In this document: positions 12,929 to 27,099 of the stretch, piece by piece
Numbering within the stretch: the stretch's first letter is position 1
Layout of the letters: each line of letters begins with the position of its first letter
Assembly: GCF_022539315.1 (NCBI RefSeq)
Contig: NC_066315.1
Location: forward strand, 119,975,374 to 120,039,373
Length of the DNA stretch: 64,000 bases
Reading direction: 5' to 3'
Source of the DNA: Serinus canaria
Taxonomy: Eukaryota > Chordata > Aves > Passeriformes > Fringillidae
The notes under the pieces: model-generated
The model's input: only the letters and a program-made list of their open reading frames with translations
Told to the model about the DNA's origin: nothing
Databases searched by the model: none
Made by a program: the position numbers and the translations under genes

Positions 12929-13197
12929 GGCATTTCTCCAGTAGAGTTGCAAATCTGCTGCCATTAACCCCAGATACGTTGCAGAAGATTTTGACCTCTT
13001 GGTTTTAAATAAGTTGACTGAGATTCCTAATTGTGTAAGAGTTTACAGTGACTTCTAAAACATACTGTGTTAAACAATCCTCTTCCTTCATCTGACCTCC
13101 ACAGCTTCATCCTGGTTTTGACATCACTGCCACTGCCTTCACTGCATGGGTGTCAATACATAAATGGGAGTGCTACTCCCCATGAGGGAGTGGGCCC

Positions 13198-13240
13198 TGA
13201 CCCACATAGTAATCTAGACAGATACATTATATGTGGGTCA
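13198..13240. repeat. Inverted repeat, perfect 11-bp arms, 21-nt spacer
   Basis: TGACCCACATA at 13198-13208 is the exact reverse complement of 13230-13240. A smaller hairpin, GGGAG with CTCCC, sits just upstream at 13166-13180. Confidence 0.85.
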
Positions 13241-15530
13241 AATATAACTAGAACTCTTTTAACAAAATTAATGAGCTATAAGCATTTATTCTGTTACTTA
13301 AATGGTTTTTTAGGTAATAGCTTATACAGAGTGGTCAAAAAAACCCAAAATATATTAAAAGATTTTTACAAATTCCAAAATATCCACTCCAAAATCAGTA
13401 CAGAACAAGATTCAAGCTATCAAGTATTGCTCAATACTTGCATCCACATGGTTACTCTCACTTAGTAAACTGAACTTGTAAACCACTCTCACTAGTGTTT
13501 AGATACTTTTTGGTTCTCCTTGCCAATATCCTCTTCTTCATGCGTCAAAGTGTCACTAAAGAGCTGAGGCAGTTTAATTAATGCTGTTTTAGAAGAGGAG
13601 AAAATCAAAGTGAGAGAACATGAGCACAGAAAGGGCTGGATCAAGGTCAGGCAATAAAAGTAAGAATCAGTTCTACTAGTTTACATGCATTTTGTCATAG
13701 GCCAAGATAGAAAGAGGGAGATTCTGAATAAAGGTATTTAATGATAGAAAATTTTGAAGTCTGCCCTACAGCCATTTAATTCAAATGCCTGATTCCTTTC
13801 ACTATCACTCATCAAGCTATCATCTTCCCAACAATGCAAAGCGATTTCTATAGAGGAGAAAAAGTCTCCCTTTTAGGAGAAGATGACTGGTAAGAGCCTC
13901 TCACAAATTTTTCTTTGCTGAAATATTGTAGAGAGTACTTTTCTCCCTACAATGTTTAACAAAACTACCTATTTTTTTTCTTTAAACTTGACATACTTTT
14001 CTGTCTAGAGACCATACACTTTGCTTTAGACATGGGAGCAATTTCCTAAATATCAGATTCCTTGGTTTTAGCAATTTTAGAATGAAAGAATGTTTGTTCT
14101 CTCATACTGAGTCCATTACCTAAATTTTAAGCTCTTGTCAATCTAAACATGACTAGAAACTTCAGTTTGAAGACAAAAGCAATAGATTACACTTAATGCA
14201 AAGAACTGGCCATTGGCTCCTTCAAGGAGCAAATTGCAGCTGGAACAATGGGGGAGTTTAGGGCTGTAGATTCTTGCATTACAACATCTGTAATGAAGCC
14301 CAGGTACTAAATTGTATCCTATCTCTGCTTCTGTGAAACTCTACTCCTGTGGCCAGCACACTGGCATTCAGAGAAGGATACTTCCACCCTCAGAGCCCTA
14401 ATGACCAATCCCCCTCTTCATCCTCCAAGTCTCATTTTACAAGTGTGCATGAATTTCCAACAAAGTACCAAATCTAGATTGACAGCTAAAAGCATTATAT
14501 TTAGCATATATGGCATGTAATTAGAAATTTGAGTGTTTCCAAAAGGAAAAAGTTTTTGATTCTGATCTTTGAGTATTCTTTCACTGCATTAGCTGGGGTT
14601 TTTTTCCCTAATTGAAGTTGATTTAAGTGTGAGTGGAGTCAGACCCAAGAGCAACAGGACAAACTTCTCATCTGAAGTAGTTTGTAATATAATTTTGTCT
14701 TTGCTAACTGTTGATGGCTCATCCTCATCCCATTTTAACCTACAACCATCAGCTCCCTTAATGGAAGTGTCTATAAAGATCTTCTCTAAAATATGCTTTT
14801 CCAGCACACTTAATGTCTTTTAATGTCTTTCCAATTAAATCCAGATGTGAAAAGCTTAAGGAACAGTTCTCAGGACTGAAAAAGATGACATAAATCTTGC
14901 AGCTGACAGAGATCCCACTGAGCTCAGTTGGGGAAATTCACAGAGGACTTCTTGTGGGCCAGAAAAGCTGCTGGGTATAAAGACAGATGTGTATACTCCG
15001 ATTAAAAAAATTTAAATAAAAACTGACTCCTACAATGAGGTATCCACAATTATCAGGGACATTACTAACTCAATCCCTCAATGTGCTGAGCACATCCTGT
15101 GTGGTACAAATTTCCCTCATCTTTTCGGGAAGTTTATCAGAGTTGCAGGGGGGTCACATCTGTTTGGGAAAGAGCCCCTCACCTTTCAGGACTGCCCCTC
15201 CTAAACCACTGTAGGGGCTGACACTGGAAAGCACTGTCTGTCTTGCTCTCTTACTGCTATCAACAGGGAGGTAACATACTCTGCAAAACAATCCTGAATT
15301 TTGGTCCACTCTCCTTTATCTCTCCCATAATCAAGTTAGCTTATTAAATTGTGATTTTATTACAGAAGACTCCCCAAATGTGATATCAATTATAAATTCT
15401 GACCAGTATGATGGGAAACTGGTCATTCTTAGTAGCTGACTACCACTGCTGTGCAAGTGTTGTTTGTGCAGCTGTCAATTTGGGGTTTGTTTTGCTGTAA
15501 TCACTTGCACACCCTTAGGATTTTTTATTT

Positions 15531-15542
15531 TATTTTATTTTA
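15531..15542. repeat. (TTTTA)n short tandem repeat
   Basis: About three TTTTA units preceded by a T run that begins near 15521. Confidence 0.75.
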
Positions 15543-16099
15543 ACAACAGTACATCATCTTATTTTCCAAACACAAACTGTAAATGTAGGCTCAGATCAAG
15601 CCACATCTTTCAGAGGGACTGGAAATAATAACACACACAGTTTTTGTTAAAGAATGGCTCTAGAAAACTGCCCAATGCTAACAGCTTTTATAATTTCCTA
15701 CCTTTCTGCTACTTAGTTACTTTTGAAATTAGTAAATTATCCAGACATACCAATGATTTTTAAAGACCTACATCCTTGTGAGACATCTGAAAAGAGAAGA
15801 ATGCTCCAGGATAGAAGAAAATCCCATTTCTAACTGAAGCTTAAATTTGGGTCGGTCCATGGTCATTAGTGATGGGAACTTCAGTAGTGACATTTTGGAT
15901 AGCATTACTTGATTTCTTTGTGTTTTTCTAATGCTCATACTAAGGTTTTGGCATGATTTGGTGCCATGAGTGAGTGTACAGAAATATGAAACTAACTACC
16001 TGAATTAAAGGACAACCTTGCATCCTCAAGTACAAGAAGTGATCCAATATTGGGATCTGAACAGTAGTGCAAACCTGACAATGAAAGTAGCAGGCTCCT

Positions 16100-16101
<2 letters not shown>

Positions 16102-16134
<33 letters not shown>
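16102..16134. repeat. (AC)n dinucleotide microsatellite, about 16.5 units
   Basis: An uninterrupted 33-bp alternating AC tract, probably polymorphic in length. Read on the minus strand it gives poly-Cys/Val frames (15940-16198), which are artefacts. Confidence 0.97.
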
Positions 16135-16138
<4 letters not shown>

Positions 16139-18069
16139 CTCTTGAAGACAAAATTCCTCTGGTTGACAGCTTGCTTTATTTTTCACAATGGGCAGCACTT
16201 TTCAGACTATCACTCCTTCAGGGCTGAAGGCTGGACCTGACTCCCACCAAAATCACTGCTTGATGACCATCACCCAAGAGTCACGAGGAATGCCCTTCCC
16301 TTGGAATGAGCTGCTGCTGCCATGAGGATCCCATTCTTGGCTAGCTCAGGGAATGAGCTCAAATCTTTTGCACTTTGCTGCCAGGGACCACCAGGCCAGC
16401 TCTGATTTATAGCTTTTTCTTTAGAGTTTTATGATACAAGAATGTTCACTTGTAATTACAACAGCATTTTGTTGGCTCCCTGCCTTCACTTGGGTATGAG
16501 CAACACCATATCCTTCATTCCAGCCTTTTTTATGTCAGAACCCCAAATCTGAGAAGAAGTACATCAGTATTAGAAGGATGTTGCAGATCTTGCTGCTCCT
16601 TAAAAAGGAGACTTGTACCTATTTTTTCAGGGGGACATGTAAGCAGCTCCATCTGACATTCAACTAAGAGTCTAGGGAGAGCTGGTCAAAATTCTTCCTC
16701 AGAAAAATACTAACCAAAGAAAAAACTTTGTATGGGAATGCATGATTTCTGAGAAAAAAGTTTTTTAGGTCCAAGATAGACTCTTCAGTCAAAACATCAC
16801 AGACAAGTGCAAAATATAACCACTGCACTAACTGATGACTGTTTGGTTGCCACGTTCATATGCTTGTTGATTTGTCTTTATGAGAAAAATTCAACAGGTC
16901 TCTAGTTTATTTTTAAGTGAACAGAAATACTTGTACTCTTGTGTGTTTTGTGGGATAAAAAAATATGTTTTATTCAAAAGGAGACCCTGCCATTAAGCTG
17001 CTGTATCACCTTGAAGAAACACTTTAGCTCAGTATTTTTCAGACATACACTTAGCTCCTGACTTCGAGATAATCAGGCAGCACGTTTCCTTCAGTTGTGG
17101 TTTAAACTTGATTTTGTCATTTTCAGTAGAGGCATAACCTCCTTCAGAGAAAATTCCAGGTATTTCAGATACCATTTAATAGTTAACTGTCAAGCAATTT
17201 CCAAGTCTTTTAAACAAAGAATACTTCTGTGCTAGCTTAATTTATAGAGCCATATATGTCCCATTTTAAGTGGATGTGATTAAGAAGAAACACTAAGCTT
17301 AGATTATTCTACTAAATGAGAAAAGTTTAAAGCCAATAAACTGTATCTAGGATTTTAGCTGGGAGATGAAATAAAAGGCACATTTGTTCCTGGTCACTGA
17401 ATTTTTAACCTGGGTCTGTTGCTCCTGCTGTTAAGCTCCCATACATTCCTTACTAGCCTGTAGTGTCCAGCATTCCCAGATCTCAGTGCTTGGAATTAGA
17501 GGTGAACTGCAAAATAAAACCAGGTTCTTTTGAGAGGTATTGTATGGAAAGCACCAAATATTCTGTCAGAAGGAGGCAAGTGAAAAGGCTAATTTTTAAA
17601 AAGAGGTCTTTTACAGATTCTTAAAAATTTAGATTACATGTATATTAATTCCAGCCTACCATTTAGGTCTGAGAATTCTGGCAGTGTCTGAAAAATGGGA
17701 AGATGCTGCTGAATCTGGTGGAATAAATGAAAGCTGTACACTGTCTAGCTCCTTAGCAAAGAAAAGGAGAAGTTGAGCCTTATGCTGTGACTCAGGTCTC
17801 TATCTCATGTGTGAGAATACTTTTCAAGTGCCCCAAGGTTTGCCTTTAATATACACAAGCATGAAGGAAAAAAACTCTGGGTTTCTAGCAGAGAAAACCA
17901 AACCTATACTGTTTCTGTGCCTCCTGTGCCTTTTCAAGCTTATATTCTTTTTTTTAAAAAGTAGAATATTTTGACTTGCCTTTTTGCAGTACAGGAGCTC
18001 TAATATGGCTTCATTGCTTCTCCTTTTAAGTCAAAATCCTGTGAGGGTATTTGAGAATTTCCTTAAGGT

Positions 18070-18230
18070 GAAATAAACTAATCTGCCTTCAGTGGCTCAT
18101 CACTCTGGTGATCAATTTAAATGACATCATTGCAGAAAAGCCTCATAATGCATATTTTCCCCATGCCTAGTCCAGTGCTGCTTTTTTATACACAATTTCA
18201 AGCATTTCTTAGCAAATGTGTCTTGAGGTG
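18070..18230. promoter_or_regulatory. Candidate conserved non-coding block D
   Basis: Non-repetitive stretch with dense homeodomain, POU and CRE-like words (GTGATCAATTTAAATGACATCA, ending near 18130, then ATAATGCATATT). An ATGCATATT octamer-like word lies near 18150. Conservation is inferred by eye only. Confidence 0.3.
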
Positions 18231-21200
18231 AAGGATTAGCCCTCACTTAAAACCAGTAGCAGCCACCTTCCTGTGCATCTTTTGAAATAGTAGATGTACT
18301 TTTTATTGGATTATTTTCTATTTTCTACTGCTTACTGGTCTCCTTTTTAAAGGAAAGGCCAAATCTACCCTCAGATTCAGCTTCTGTTGCTGTTAGTGTG
18401 TTGATTTAAGGAGGAATTGCCCTTGATCACTTGGATTTGCTTTAGTCATTAAGCCTTACTTCAGTCTGCTACTGCACAGGTAGAAAGATAAAAAGAATAG
18501 TAAGTGGCACCTTCAGTCATCTCCATGATTGCTGTCCTGTGAGTTTTTCTGGTATGAATGGTACATGTTGGGTACTGTGTACTTCAAAAAGTGCTTCAAG
18601 AGAGACAGCAGGAACCAGATCTCCTCAAGAACTTTCTAAATTCAGGAACCTCTCCACCTAGTAGGTCACTAATAAAGTTAGACACTCCTTGTCTCTGATT
18701 AACTGAGCTCTGCATCTATGGACCTGCATTTACTCCATTTACAGTTGCAGTTAAAATATATATAATGTGTCCAAAAACTTTACCAAACAGCTGGGGTTTA
18801 GTCTGGAAGATCTGCTAATGGCTATTTTTTAATTTCATTCTAGCATCTGTTATTAAAATGCATTAAACACAGCTGTCAAAAAGAGCTAACCCAAAATCTT
18901 GCTAGTTACAAAATAACCTGTCAGGATTAGATTCAATAAAAAATTCAGGTGCTTAAAAATTAGGTGCTGTAAGAGTGAAGTTTTAAACAGCATATCCCTG
19001 GAATAAAATCAAAGGTCTAAAGTTAAGTACTCAGTTTTTTTACTCGGCATAAAGATCAGAGAAAGGTTTCTCTGAAGAATGAGCTGAGAAAGCTACATGG
19101 TAAGTCTGGAGCTACCAGCAGGCAATGAGGTGCTCCAAGCCTAGGAGTGAACTCCTGGTCCTCCCTGGAGTTCTCTGCAAAGCCAGGACCACAGGCAGAG
19201 GGCTGGCAGCTTGGTCACCTGGCTGCTACAAATGTACATCCTCTCCTGAAGACAGCTGGCCCTTCAGCTCTCTGAGAGGCCTGAGCAGAGCTTGCTGCTG
19301 TGGTTGAGAAGGTGACAAGCAGAGAAGTGAGTGGAGGTGAGACTCTCCTTTTTGTCCTTTTATCAATGGCACAGATGTGAGCGCTGCTGTCCAGAGTATG
19401 AGACATACAGATTTCAGATTTCCTAGCTTTAGGTCAACAAACTACATATCCTTCCTCCTAGGTGACAACCTAACCTCCAGGATCAGTGATAGGGAAGATT
19501 CAGCTGTAGCAAAAAACCAAAAGTCAACATACATGGATCAAAGAAAGGGAGGAGTCTGACTCTGCAGGCTGATCACAGCAGTTCCTAAGCTGTCCTGAGG
19601 ATCACCCCATGCTCCCTAGATAATTTCTGTTCTTTATCTAATTGGTACTTTAGCAGTAAGCTCAGAAGTGATAAAAGCAGGAACAGCAATCCACTAGTTC
19701 TGCTTTTGGGGGCTTCTTTAAAAGGTAGGATGCAATAACATTCTTTCTCATCCTTTCTCTGTGCAATCCTGAGTATTTTGAGGTTTTGTTATGTGAAAGC
19801 TCTGGTTATCTGGGAAGGTAGATAAATAGCTGCACATGCATTTAGACAGTCTCCTGTGACATGTAATTGTTAATACCTGAAGGCTGTGGGAAGAGTTCAT
19901 GTTTCCTGACTGTGTAAAGCATGGAAATCACTAGCAACTATCCAACCACAGCTAAGAAGAAAAGCCCTCAGGATGTTGTTTCATTTAACATTCTTCTCTA
20001 TAAGGCATTTTAATGAATATACAGCTCAATTTTAATAAAAGATTTTATTAAGATAAATAATAATAATCCTTCACTATTCAAGCTCTCTTCATGCAAATGA
20101 TCCAATAAGCCTGCACATGTATGCAAACCCTTTGAGAGGGTTTCCAGGATCAGGATACAAGCAATTTTACTATGCCATTACAGAGCAGAGTTAAATTAGT
20201 TAAAATCAACACACTCAGAATAAAACCAAAAATACTAATGTAAGTTAAATGACAGTAGAGAGTAAAACTTTATGTCCAGTCTCAGTTTGTTCTAAGAATT
20301 TAATCATTTTAGCTGTTGCATAAACAATAAAATCAGAGCATGAAGGAAGCACTAGAGTTCTAAGGCTGCTACCAGAAACAGAAAATCCACACATAATGTC
20401 ATGCATATTAGACAGTAATATTCCTCTATCACAAATAAGACCTAACTGAAGCCGTGCTTGAGATAACTGTCATGCTATCAAGTTACAGTAAAGAGGAGAT
20501 CAGACTTATTCTTTCCTTCCCAATGAAATCAGTATAAACAAATCATATAATGTTTGGACACCAAACTCCTGAAACAAAGAAACCTAGAAAATCTCTTAAA
20601 ACCACCCACAGACTCCCCATGTTGGTCTGTGATTATACAACTGGAGAAGATCATCCAAACTGTGATGTAAACCAATGTCAGTCTGCAAAGGACAGTGCTA
20701 CAGTGGTTCTAACAAAAAATAAAGCAAGTCCCTGGAAGAGCCATCAGAAGGGAATACTTTCATACTTACCATCCATTTTCCCTGTAAATGAGGAAAACTT
20801 TTCTGAAGCTTAGAGAAAGAACTTAACTTTATCCCTACACTCAGGATACAAGACCCAGACTCTCTTGTGTGTTTTTACTCTCCTGCAAAACACATTCAGC
20901 TAAACAAAGTGAGCCTGGGACCAGCCGTAAAGGAAAGTACTTCTTACTGGACCCCACTGCTTTTTGTATTTCAACCTGCTCCTCTATGAAAATCTTTTTG
21001 TCCTCCTTAATTGTTAAGTGGATACATTCATTGTCATTTTTAGAAATACACATGTAAAACAGCATTTTTTTTTTCCTACGGACTACCCACCAAGAGAGAC
21101 GATCCACTGCTGAAAGCCTTTCCATTCTGTCAGTAAAATACAGTGTTTCTGTAGAATGATTTTCTACCTCAGAATTGCAGTTTTGCTCCTTGCCTACCAT

Positions 21201-23918
21201 CTGGAAGCAAACTGTTCTAGACCAGAAACAGAATGTGCCTGTCTAGAAGAGATGTGAACGGGTCCAGCTCTCTTTCTGTAGACATGGCCGAGAAAGTGTG
21301 AACCTCTGTGCACCCTTAGGTGAGGCTTCACAAGGTCCAGGACACACAGTGCTAAGGATGCTCAAGCAGGGGACTAACCCAGCTGCCCTGCAGGTGGGGT
21401 CTATGACATATCCATTTTTTGCCCCCTTTCTACTCAATTTAGGTTCCACAAGGCTAAAAATTGTTTAAGTGAAGTAAGGAGCTAATGATACAGGGCAAGC
21501 CCATTTTCAAATACTCTGCATTCTTTCTTTCTAGCTATGCCATAGAGGAATTCAATATTCACATGTATTAAGTAAAGAAACTCACTTCATTAGAATCAGC
21601 CACCCCTGCAAACTGGTTGATAGTTTATATTTCCCTACCATTAATTTCATTCTTGTTTCTAAGCCACAATTGACTGAACTGTAACTTGGTATCAACAATG
21701 GACATTAATCATACAAAAGAAAACAAAAGAAGCAGTAATGAACTGACAACGTTGGTTAGTCTTCTCCAGTGAGGGTGCAACAATTAACAATACAGTGAAT
21801 ATCAATCATTCAAATGCTGAAAAAAAAAAGTCTGTATAAAGAGAAGAAATGAAAAATGGTAGCCAACAAAAACTCAACAATCTTGGAGGAAAAAAAAAAT
21901 CTAATAATTATTATACTTAATGGACTGTGAAAGAACACTTCATTAATAAGATGGCAAAATATTTTGTACTGAAATTAACAAATTCTCATTCCTAAGAAAG
22001 TATGTTCTGCAGAATTTACAGACAGTTTGTTCTTTCATATAGTCATATATGCTTCTTATATATCGCTAAAGTTCAATCTTTTTCAATCTTATTTACAATA
22101 TCATGCCTGACTAAAAGCTGTTCTACTGGCATCAGTGTTACCAGCAGGTGTACATTGAGTTATTAACACACTTGTACCTGAAAAGTGGTTTTGGTGAAAC
22201 ATAAGAAAAAAGATTCTATCTGTTTTTCATCATCACTAGCTCTCTTGTGTTTTAACTACTGCAATGATTCTATCAAAGCTCATCATACATGAAGAACTAA
22301 AGTAAAATAATTTCCTCAAATATTTTTACATGATTTTCCATATGTGATTTTAACTTACAATTTAGTTTATAACTAAATATAAATTATTATGAATTATAAA
22401 GACAAAATACAAAATTCAAAAAATGTATTTTTTGAGTTATGTGTTCAACCAAATATAACTCTCACCCTTCACTGGAGAAGGAACAGGAAGAAGTCTTCAA
22501 TAAATTTCTGAATCATTTTCTGATATTTTCTATATCAGAATTACAAGTTTACAACATACACTGAATATTTTAATAAATGCCATGCTTACTTGGCTAATAA
22601 CTTCTAAAAAGAGCAAACCCCTCCTTATAACAGCTGCAGTGGCCCAGATGTCACAAAAGCAGAATGTTCACTGCTATGCAGGGGAGGGGCAGGCCTTCCC
22701 TTTGCACAGGCACGTGGGGATCCCAGCCAGCACAGGCACATCCATGCCTGATGGGTAAACATGGAATGAATTTATTTGCTTCTGTACACATGGCAAAGGA
22801 GGTTCAGACCTGGAAAATAGCAGTTGCAGCCCCATGCATCAGTTTCCCTGCTCTGCTACGGTGCAACTGCCCAGTTTTTCTGATTTGGCAACAGAATCAA
22901 GATTTAGCCTTGAAAAATTGACTCAGTAGAGGATTTGATGTGCATGTGCTAAATAACAACTTACTGACTAGTCAGAGATGCTTGATTCTGATGAACAGCA
23001 ATGTTTGGCAGGCAAAGTTGCTACCCATGCTGTTTGCTTTATGCAAAGGTAACATTTTCTATTGTGGTCTCTTCAAAGCTCTTAATACACCATTAGACTA
23101 AAAGAGCAGGCAACAAAAGCTCTGATTTCTCCTGGGAAAGAGCAAAGCTTCTTCCTTGTAAAGCATTGTGGAAGGTCCTACTTGGTACTGCAAGAAACTC
23201 CAGCCCTCTGTTTTCCCTGGGAAGCAGCAGCACAGAGCTTCTAGTCTCCTCCCAAGTTTATTAGTCTCTCTGTCCCTAATTCATGCTTTTTATCAGTTCC
23301 CTCAGCAGCAAAATATCAGTCATTGGGCCCATTTCAGTGCTGTGCTGCTTCAACCTGCAGGTTTCTTTGGCTGACAGGGTGGATCCTATCCCTGGACATT
23401 CAAAGGGCTAAACATAGTGTCTAAGGGGAATGGAAGGAGCAGGTTTCTGCCTCTAACATCCTACAACTGGAAAAGGGTAAGCAGAGTGTGTGGAGATGCT
23501 TGAGATCAGACAGAATCTGTGATCCTCATCATGCAAATGAAGGACTTAGTCATGCAGTTTTCTGTTTGGAGAATGCTAGCAGTAAGGAGTAACTTGACAG
23601 CTGCACTCTCATTATAGCCAGTTTGGATTCCTCTGTACTCTTCAGTCATTGTTTTATTACTTTGCATTTAGACATAGAAAATTCCATGCACCTGCACTAT
23701 GCAGCATTAAAGCCCATATCTGCTAAATCTGCCAAGAAAAGGAGCCAGCTCAGCCGATGGAATTATTTGATGTGGTCACTCACTACAAAGTGGGTTGAAA
23801 GCACAAACCTCTCTCAAGCCCACCCCTGTGGAAACAACTGCAGCATTTTACTGATGTGGGCAGGACCCAAGCGAGTAAGGACAACTTGCAGCACACTTGA
23901 AATATAAGCTATTTTTGA

Positions 23919-23943
23919 AACAAAGAAACAAAGTTTCTTTGTT
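23919..23943. repeat. Perfect hairpin, 11-bp stem and AAA loop
   Basis: AACAAAGAAAC (23919-23929) and GTTTCTTTGTT (23933-23943) are exact reverse complements. Confidence 0.85.
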
Positions 23944-25170
23944 CAGCTTTAACACGTTTCTTGACTTGTATTACCCACTTCTCCCTTTCCCATTCCCAAG
24001 GAAGTTTCCATTAATCATCCCTCTAATGGAAACACTTGTGTCTGATCACTGAGCAGTGGACACAGGCATAGTCTGTGGGCATGCACTGAACAAGAAGCCC
24101 AAGGGAAGCCTAGCTGAAAAGTTTGGGAAAGCAAGGATGCCTTTTTAAAATAAACTTTGGAGAGGTCAGCGGGACAGCAAGGGGTCAGCACCAGGCAGCC
24201 ATTGGGTGGATGGCACAGGAGAAAGACAACAACACTTGTCATTAATTATATCTGTTGGAATGCTACACATTTTCCCCCCCAAGTGGTAGTACTCCAGACA
24301 TCCAAGCACAATCTCTCCCACGTCCCACTTGACCCCAGGCAGGCACATGCCAAGAAGCTTTCATACACTAGAAGCCAAGAAGTAGCTAATACAAGTGGAG
24401 CTTTAAGAATTTAAATTGTCCCTCCACTTCAAAACTTTTATTTCCTTTAGTTCCAGGCCATCCTCACAACTGTCTCCTTCACCAGTGAAACACATATTCT
24501 CTTAGAGCTAAATATGGGTAGATTCCTGTGCCCAGCCTCAAGCTAACAAAACTCTCAACTTTCACTGGAGAAGAATAACTATGGGGAAGTGAACTCTGCT
24601 CTGATGAACTCTACTCCTTAAATCCTGCAATGTAAATGTAAATGGTGAATGCACCATTTATCCAGGTCTAGAGGGATCTGATCTACAGAGGTGTTGTCTC
24701 CTATAAACACTTTTTGCAAAATGTCTGCAAATGCCAGAATGAGTCACTACTGCCTGTGCTCTTGCAAAACCTTGAACCATACCTATTTATAAAGCTAAAG
24801 TTTCATAAGCAGCAGTATATTTTATTTTGATAAAAAAACCCCAATAAACTGTTGGTTGCATAAGAAATTGCAGACTAGTAATTAATGGATGGACCCATCC
24901 TCACCTAACCCTAAATTCAAGCACAGTCAAAGTTCATTGTTGTGTGCAGAAAGAGCCAGAAGAGCCTAGGTATCTCTAGAGTATGAATTAGCCTCTCCTA
25001 AACAAACAGATGGGAGGAATGAGCCTTTGGAAATGCTTCTCTCTGTACTTCCATTACAGAAAATCTCATAAAATTAACCCAACCTGGAAGCATTGTAGGC
25101 ATCTGAAAGGAATGCAAGATGCTTTAGTGACTATAGTTTATGAGGAAGGTTTGAGCATTATAACTCCAGC

Positions 25171-25218
25171 ACAGTAGTTATAAATCACAGTAGTTGTAAA
25201 TCACAGCAGTTATAAAAT
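25171..25218. repeat. 16-bp tandem repeat, three copies
   Basis: Three adjacent 16-bp units start at 25171, 25187 and 25203. The unit is ACAGTAGTTATAAATC. Copy 2 has one change (A to G) and copy 3 has a few. Confidence 0.9.
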
Positions 25219-27099
25219 ATGGAATTAAATTACCTGTCCATGTGGTGAAAAAAATTCTGCTCACTTCTGCATAGAGAGGCCAGAAATGTCTTAAAATCAG
25301 CCTGTGGGGTTCTTTGGAGTATGTGAAACAAAGAACCAGAATAGGGCCCGGGGAGAGTCAGGAGACCTTGTACACTGCAGAACCCTGCTTTGGGCTAATG
25401 GAGAGATAACAACTGGAGCAAGATCGATCTGGATATGCTAAGCCTTGCTAATGGGTTCTGATTATTAAGGGGGGAAGAAAAGTAATGACTGCAGTGGGGC
25501 AGGCTTCACTACAGGCTACATTACTCTGTGGCTTAAGGACAAATTCCCCTATGATACAAGCAAACTCCCTACCTCAAATCCTTATTTGGGGATCACAGTA
25601 GCAAATAATTTATCTTTTTGTAGAGAGCAAGGAGACTTCTAGAAAGAGAATCTTCCATCAGATAAAAAACCAGATTGTTGTCTATGTTTTCACCTGAATG
25701 ATGTATCCAACAGGAAGTATTTAAACTGTGTTACTGTCTGCAGTCCAAGCTTCAGGATAGGCTTTGAACCCACAGCTTTGGAGCCCAAGTCACCAAACTT
25801 TTTTGAGAGCCCTCCTGTAACTTTTTCTCTGTAGTTTTCAAGCTTTCATTGAGTCATAAAACATGGGAAAAAATAGGCTCACTCTACCAACAGAAAAATA
25901 TCCTGTAAGGAAATATATGCTGTGGTAAGTATCCACAGGAAGGTATTAAGCATTTTTTTCTACTAAAAGAAGGAAAAAACACCCAATGCTGAAAAAGTAG
26001 TAGCAATGTAAAAGCAACTTGTTAGATGGATAAAGAACTCCAGAGTGAATGACAGTGTTGTCTTTTGGAAGTCTGCTCTTCAATCCCACAAGTATTGTAG
26101 GATTTAGCATTAAACAAGAGAGGTAAGAATAGGGCCTGAGTTACATATAAGAATTTAAAAAGTAACTTGTCCTGATTTCCCCCCAGTAAACAGTTAATGA
26201 ACTAAATAATTAACTTGGTTGTGTAGGTTTAAACCATTTGCAACACTGCACTTCTGAGTTGTGTTTGCATTAAGCAGAGCCGGATGCCAGGCTTCCTCTC
26301 TACTGTCAGAAATTCATCATAGCCAGAAACTGCAGGAGATAGACAGACAGGCCCAAAACACCATGTAAGCACGGTGAATTCACTACTCAAAACCCCAAAC
26401 AGAAGTGGAAAAGACACCAAATCACCAATTCCAAGAAGAAGCACTCACAGGTAGTAGAATTAGTTCCTCAGATTTCACCTGAGACCTCACTATGAAAGCG
26501 AGTTGACAGCACACCCCAGTGTGCTTCCTTCAGTTTAGCTCCATCCTCTCTCTCACAACGTGCACTGATTTCCCTGGCCTGTGCAACTTGATCTAGTGAT
26601 GAAAGTTGCAGGTTTGTGAGATTTCTATGCCCTTCTGTAGTTATAAAGCACATAGGTTCATTGATTCATAAAGGAGGGCATTTGAGTTGGTTCTCTTATG
26701 ATACTGCCATCCTTGAGTGTTGACCAAAGCAATCTCATCCTGTTAGGGACATTTAGAAGCTTTTCTGGGTAAGAATTTTTCTGTTCAGAGCAGAAAAAAT
26801 GTTCTGTCATCAGAATTTTCATACATTTGGATTTTTGCTAGTGGTTCTAATTACATCCTTCTAAGGTAGATTAAAGAGCCCCTTAGGAAAAACCAAATTT
26901 TTTCCTAAGTATTTTTCCTTAAAGAATCAAGCCAGCTCACAGATTTTTCCTTTAGACATTACACCAAATGAGCTTCCAAGTCTCTCACCAGAAGGCATTT
27001 TCCCCACTTCCTCAAGCAAATACTTTTTTGTGGCTGTTTTCTAAACTTACTTCAGTGTTTCCATATCCCTTCAAAAATGCTGACATCAGGACTAGATTA

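Larger units (their letters stand above)
5276..27099 (-). other. STAU2: STAU2 large intron, first part
   Basis: Non-coding intronic sequence upstream of the exon at 5187-5275 in gene orientation. It holds simple repeats at 6602-6626, 12902-12928, 15531-15542, 16102-16134 and 25171-25218, plus several AT-rich conserved-looking blocks listed separately. Otherwise I see nothing I can name. The ORFs here are short, overlap on both strands and lack domain signatures. Intron membership assumes the missing 5' STAU2 exons lie beyond 64000. Confidence 0.65.

Noticed and set aside
13067..13465. 132-codon plus-strand frame
   Set aside because: Composition changes abruptly along the frame, it resembles no protein family, and it spans inverted repeats and AT-rich runs.
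15940..16198. Cys/Val-repeat open frames
   Set aside because: They are translations of the (AC)n microsatellite.
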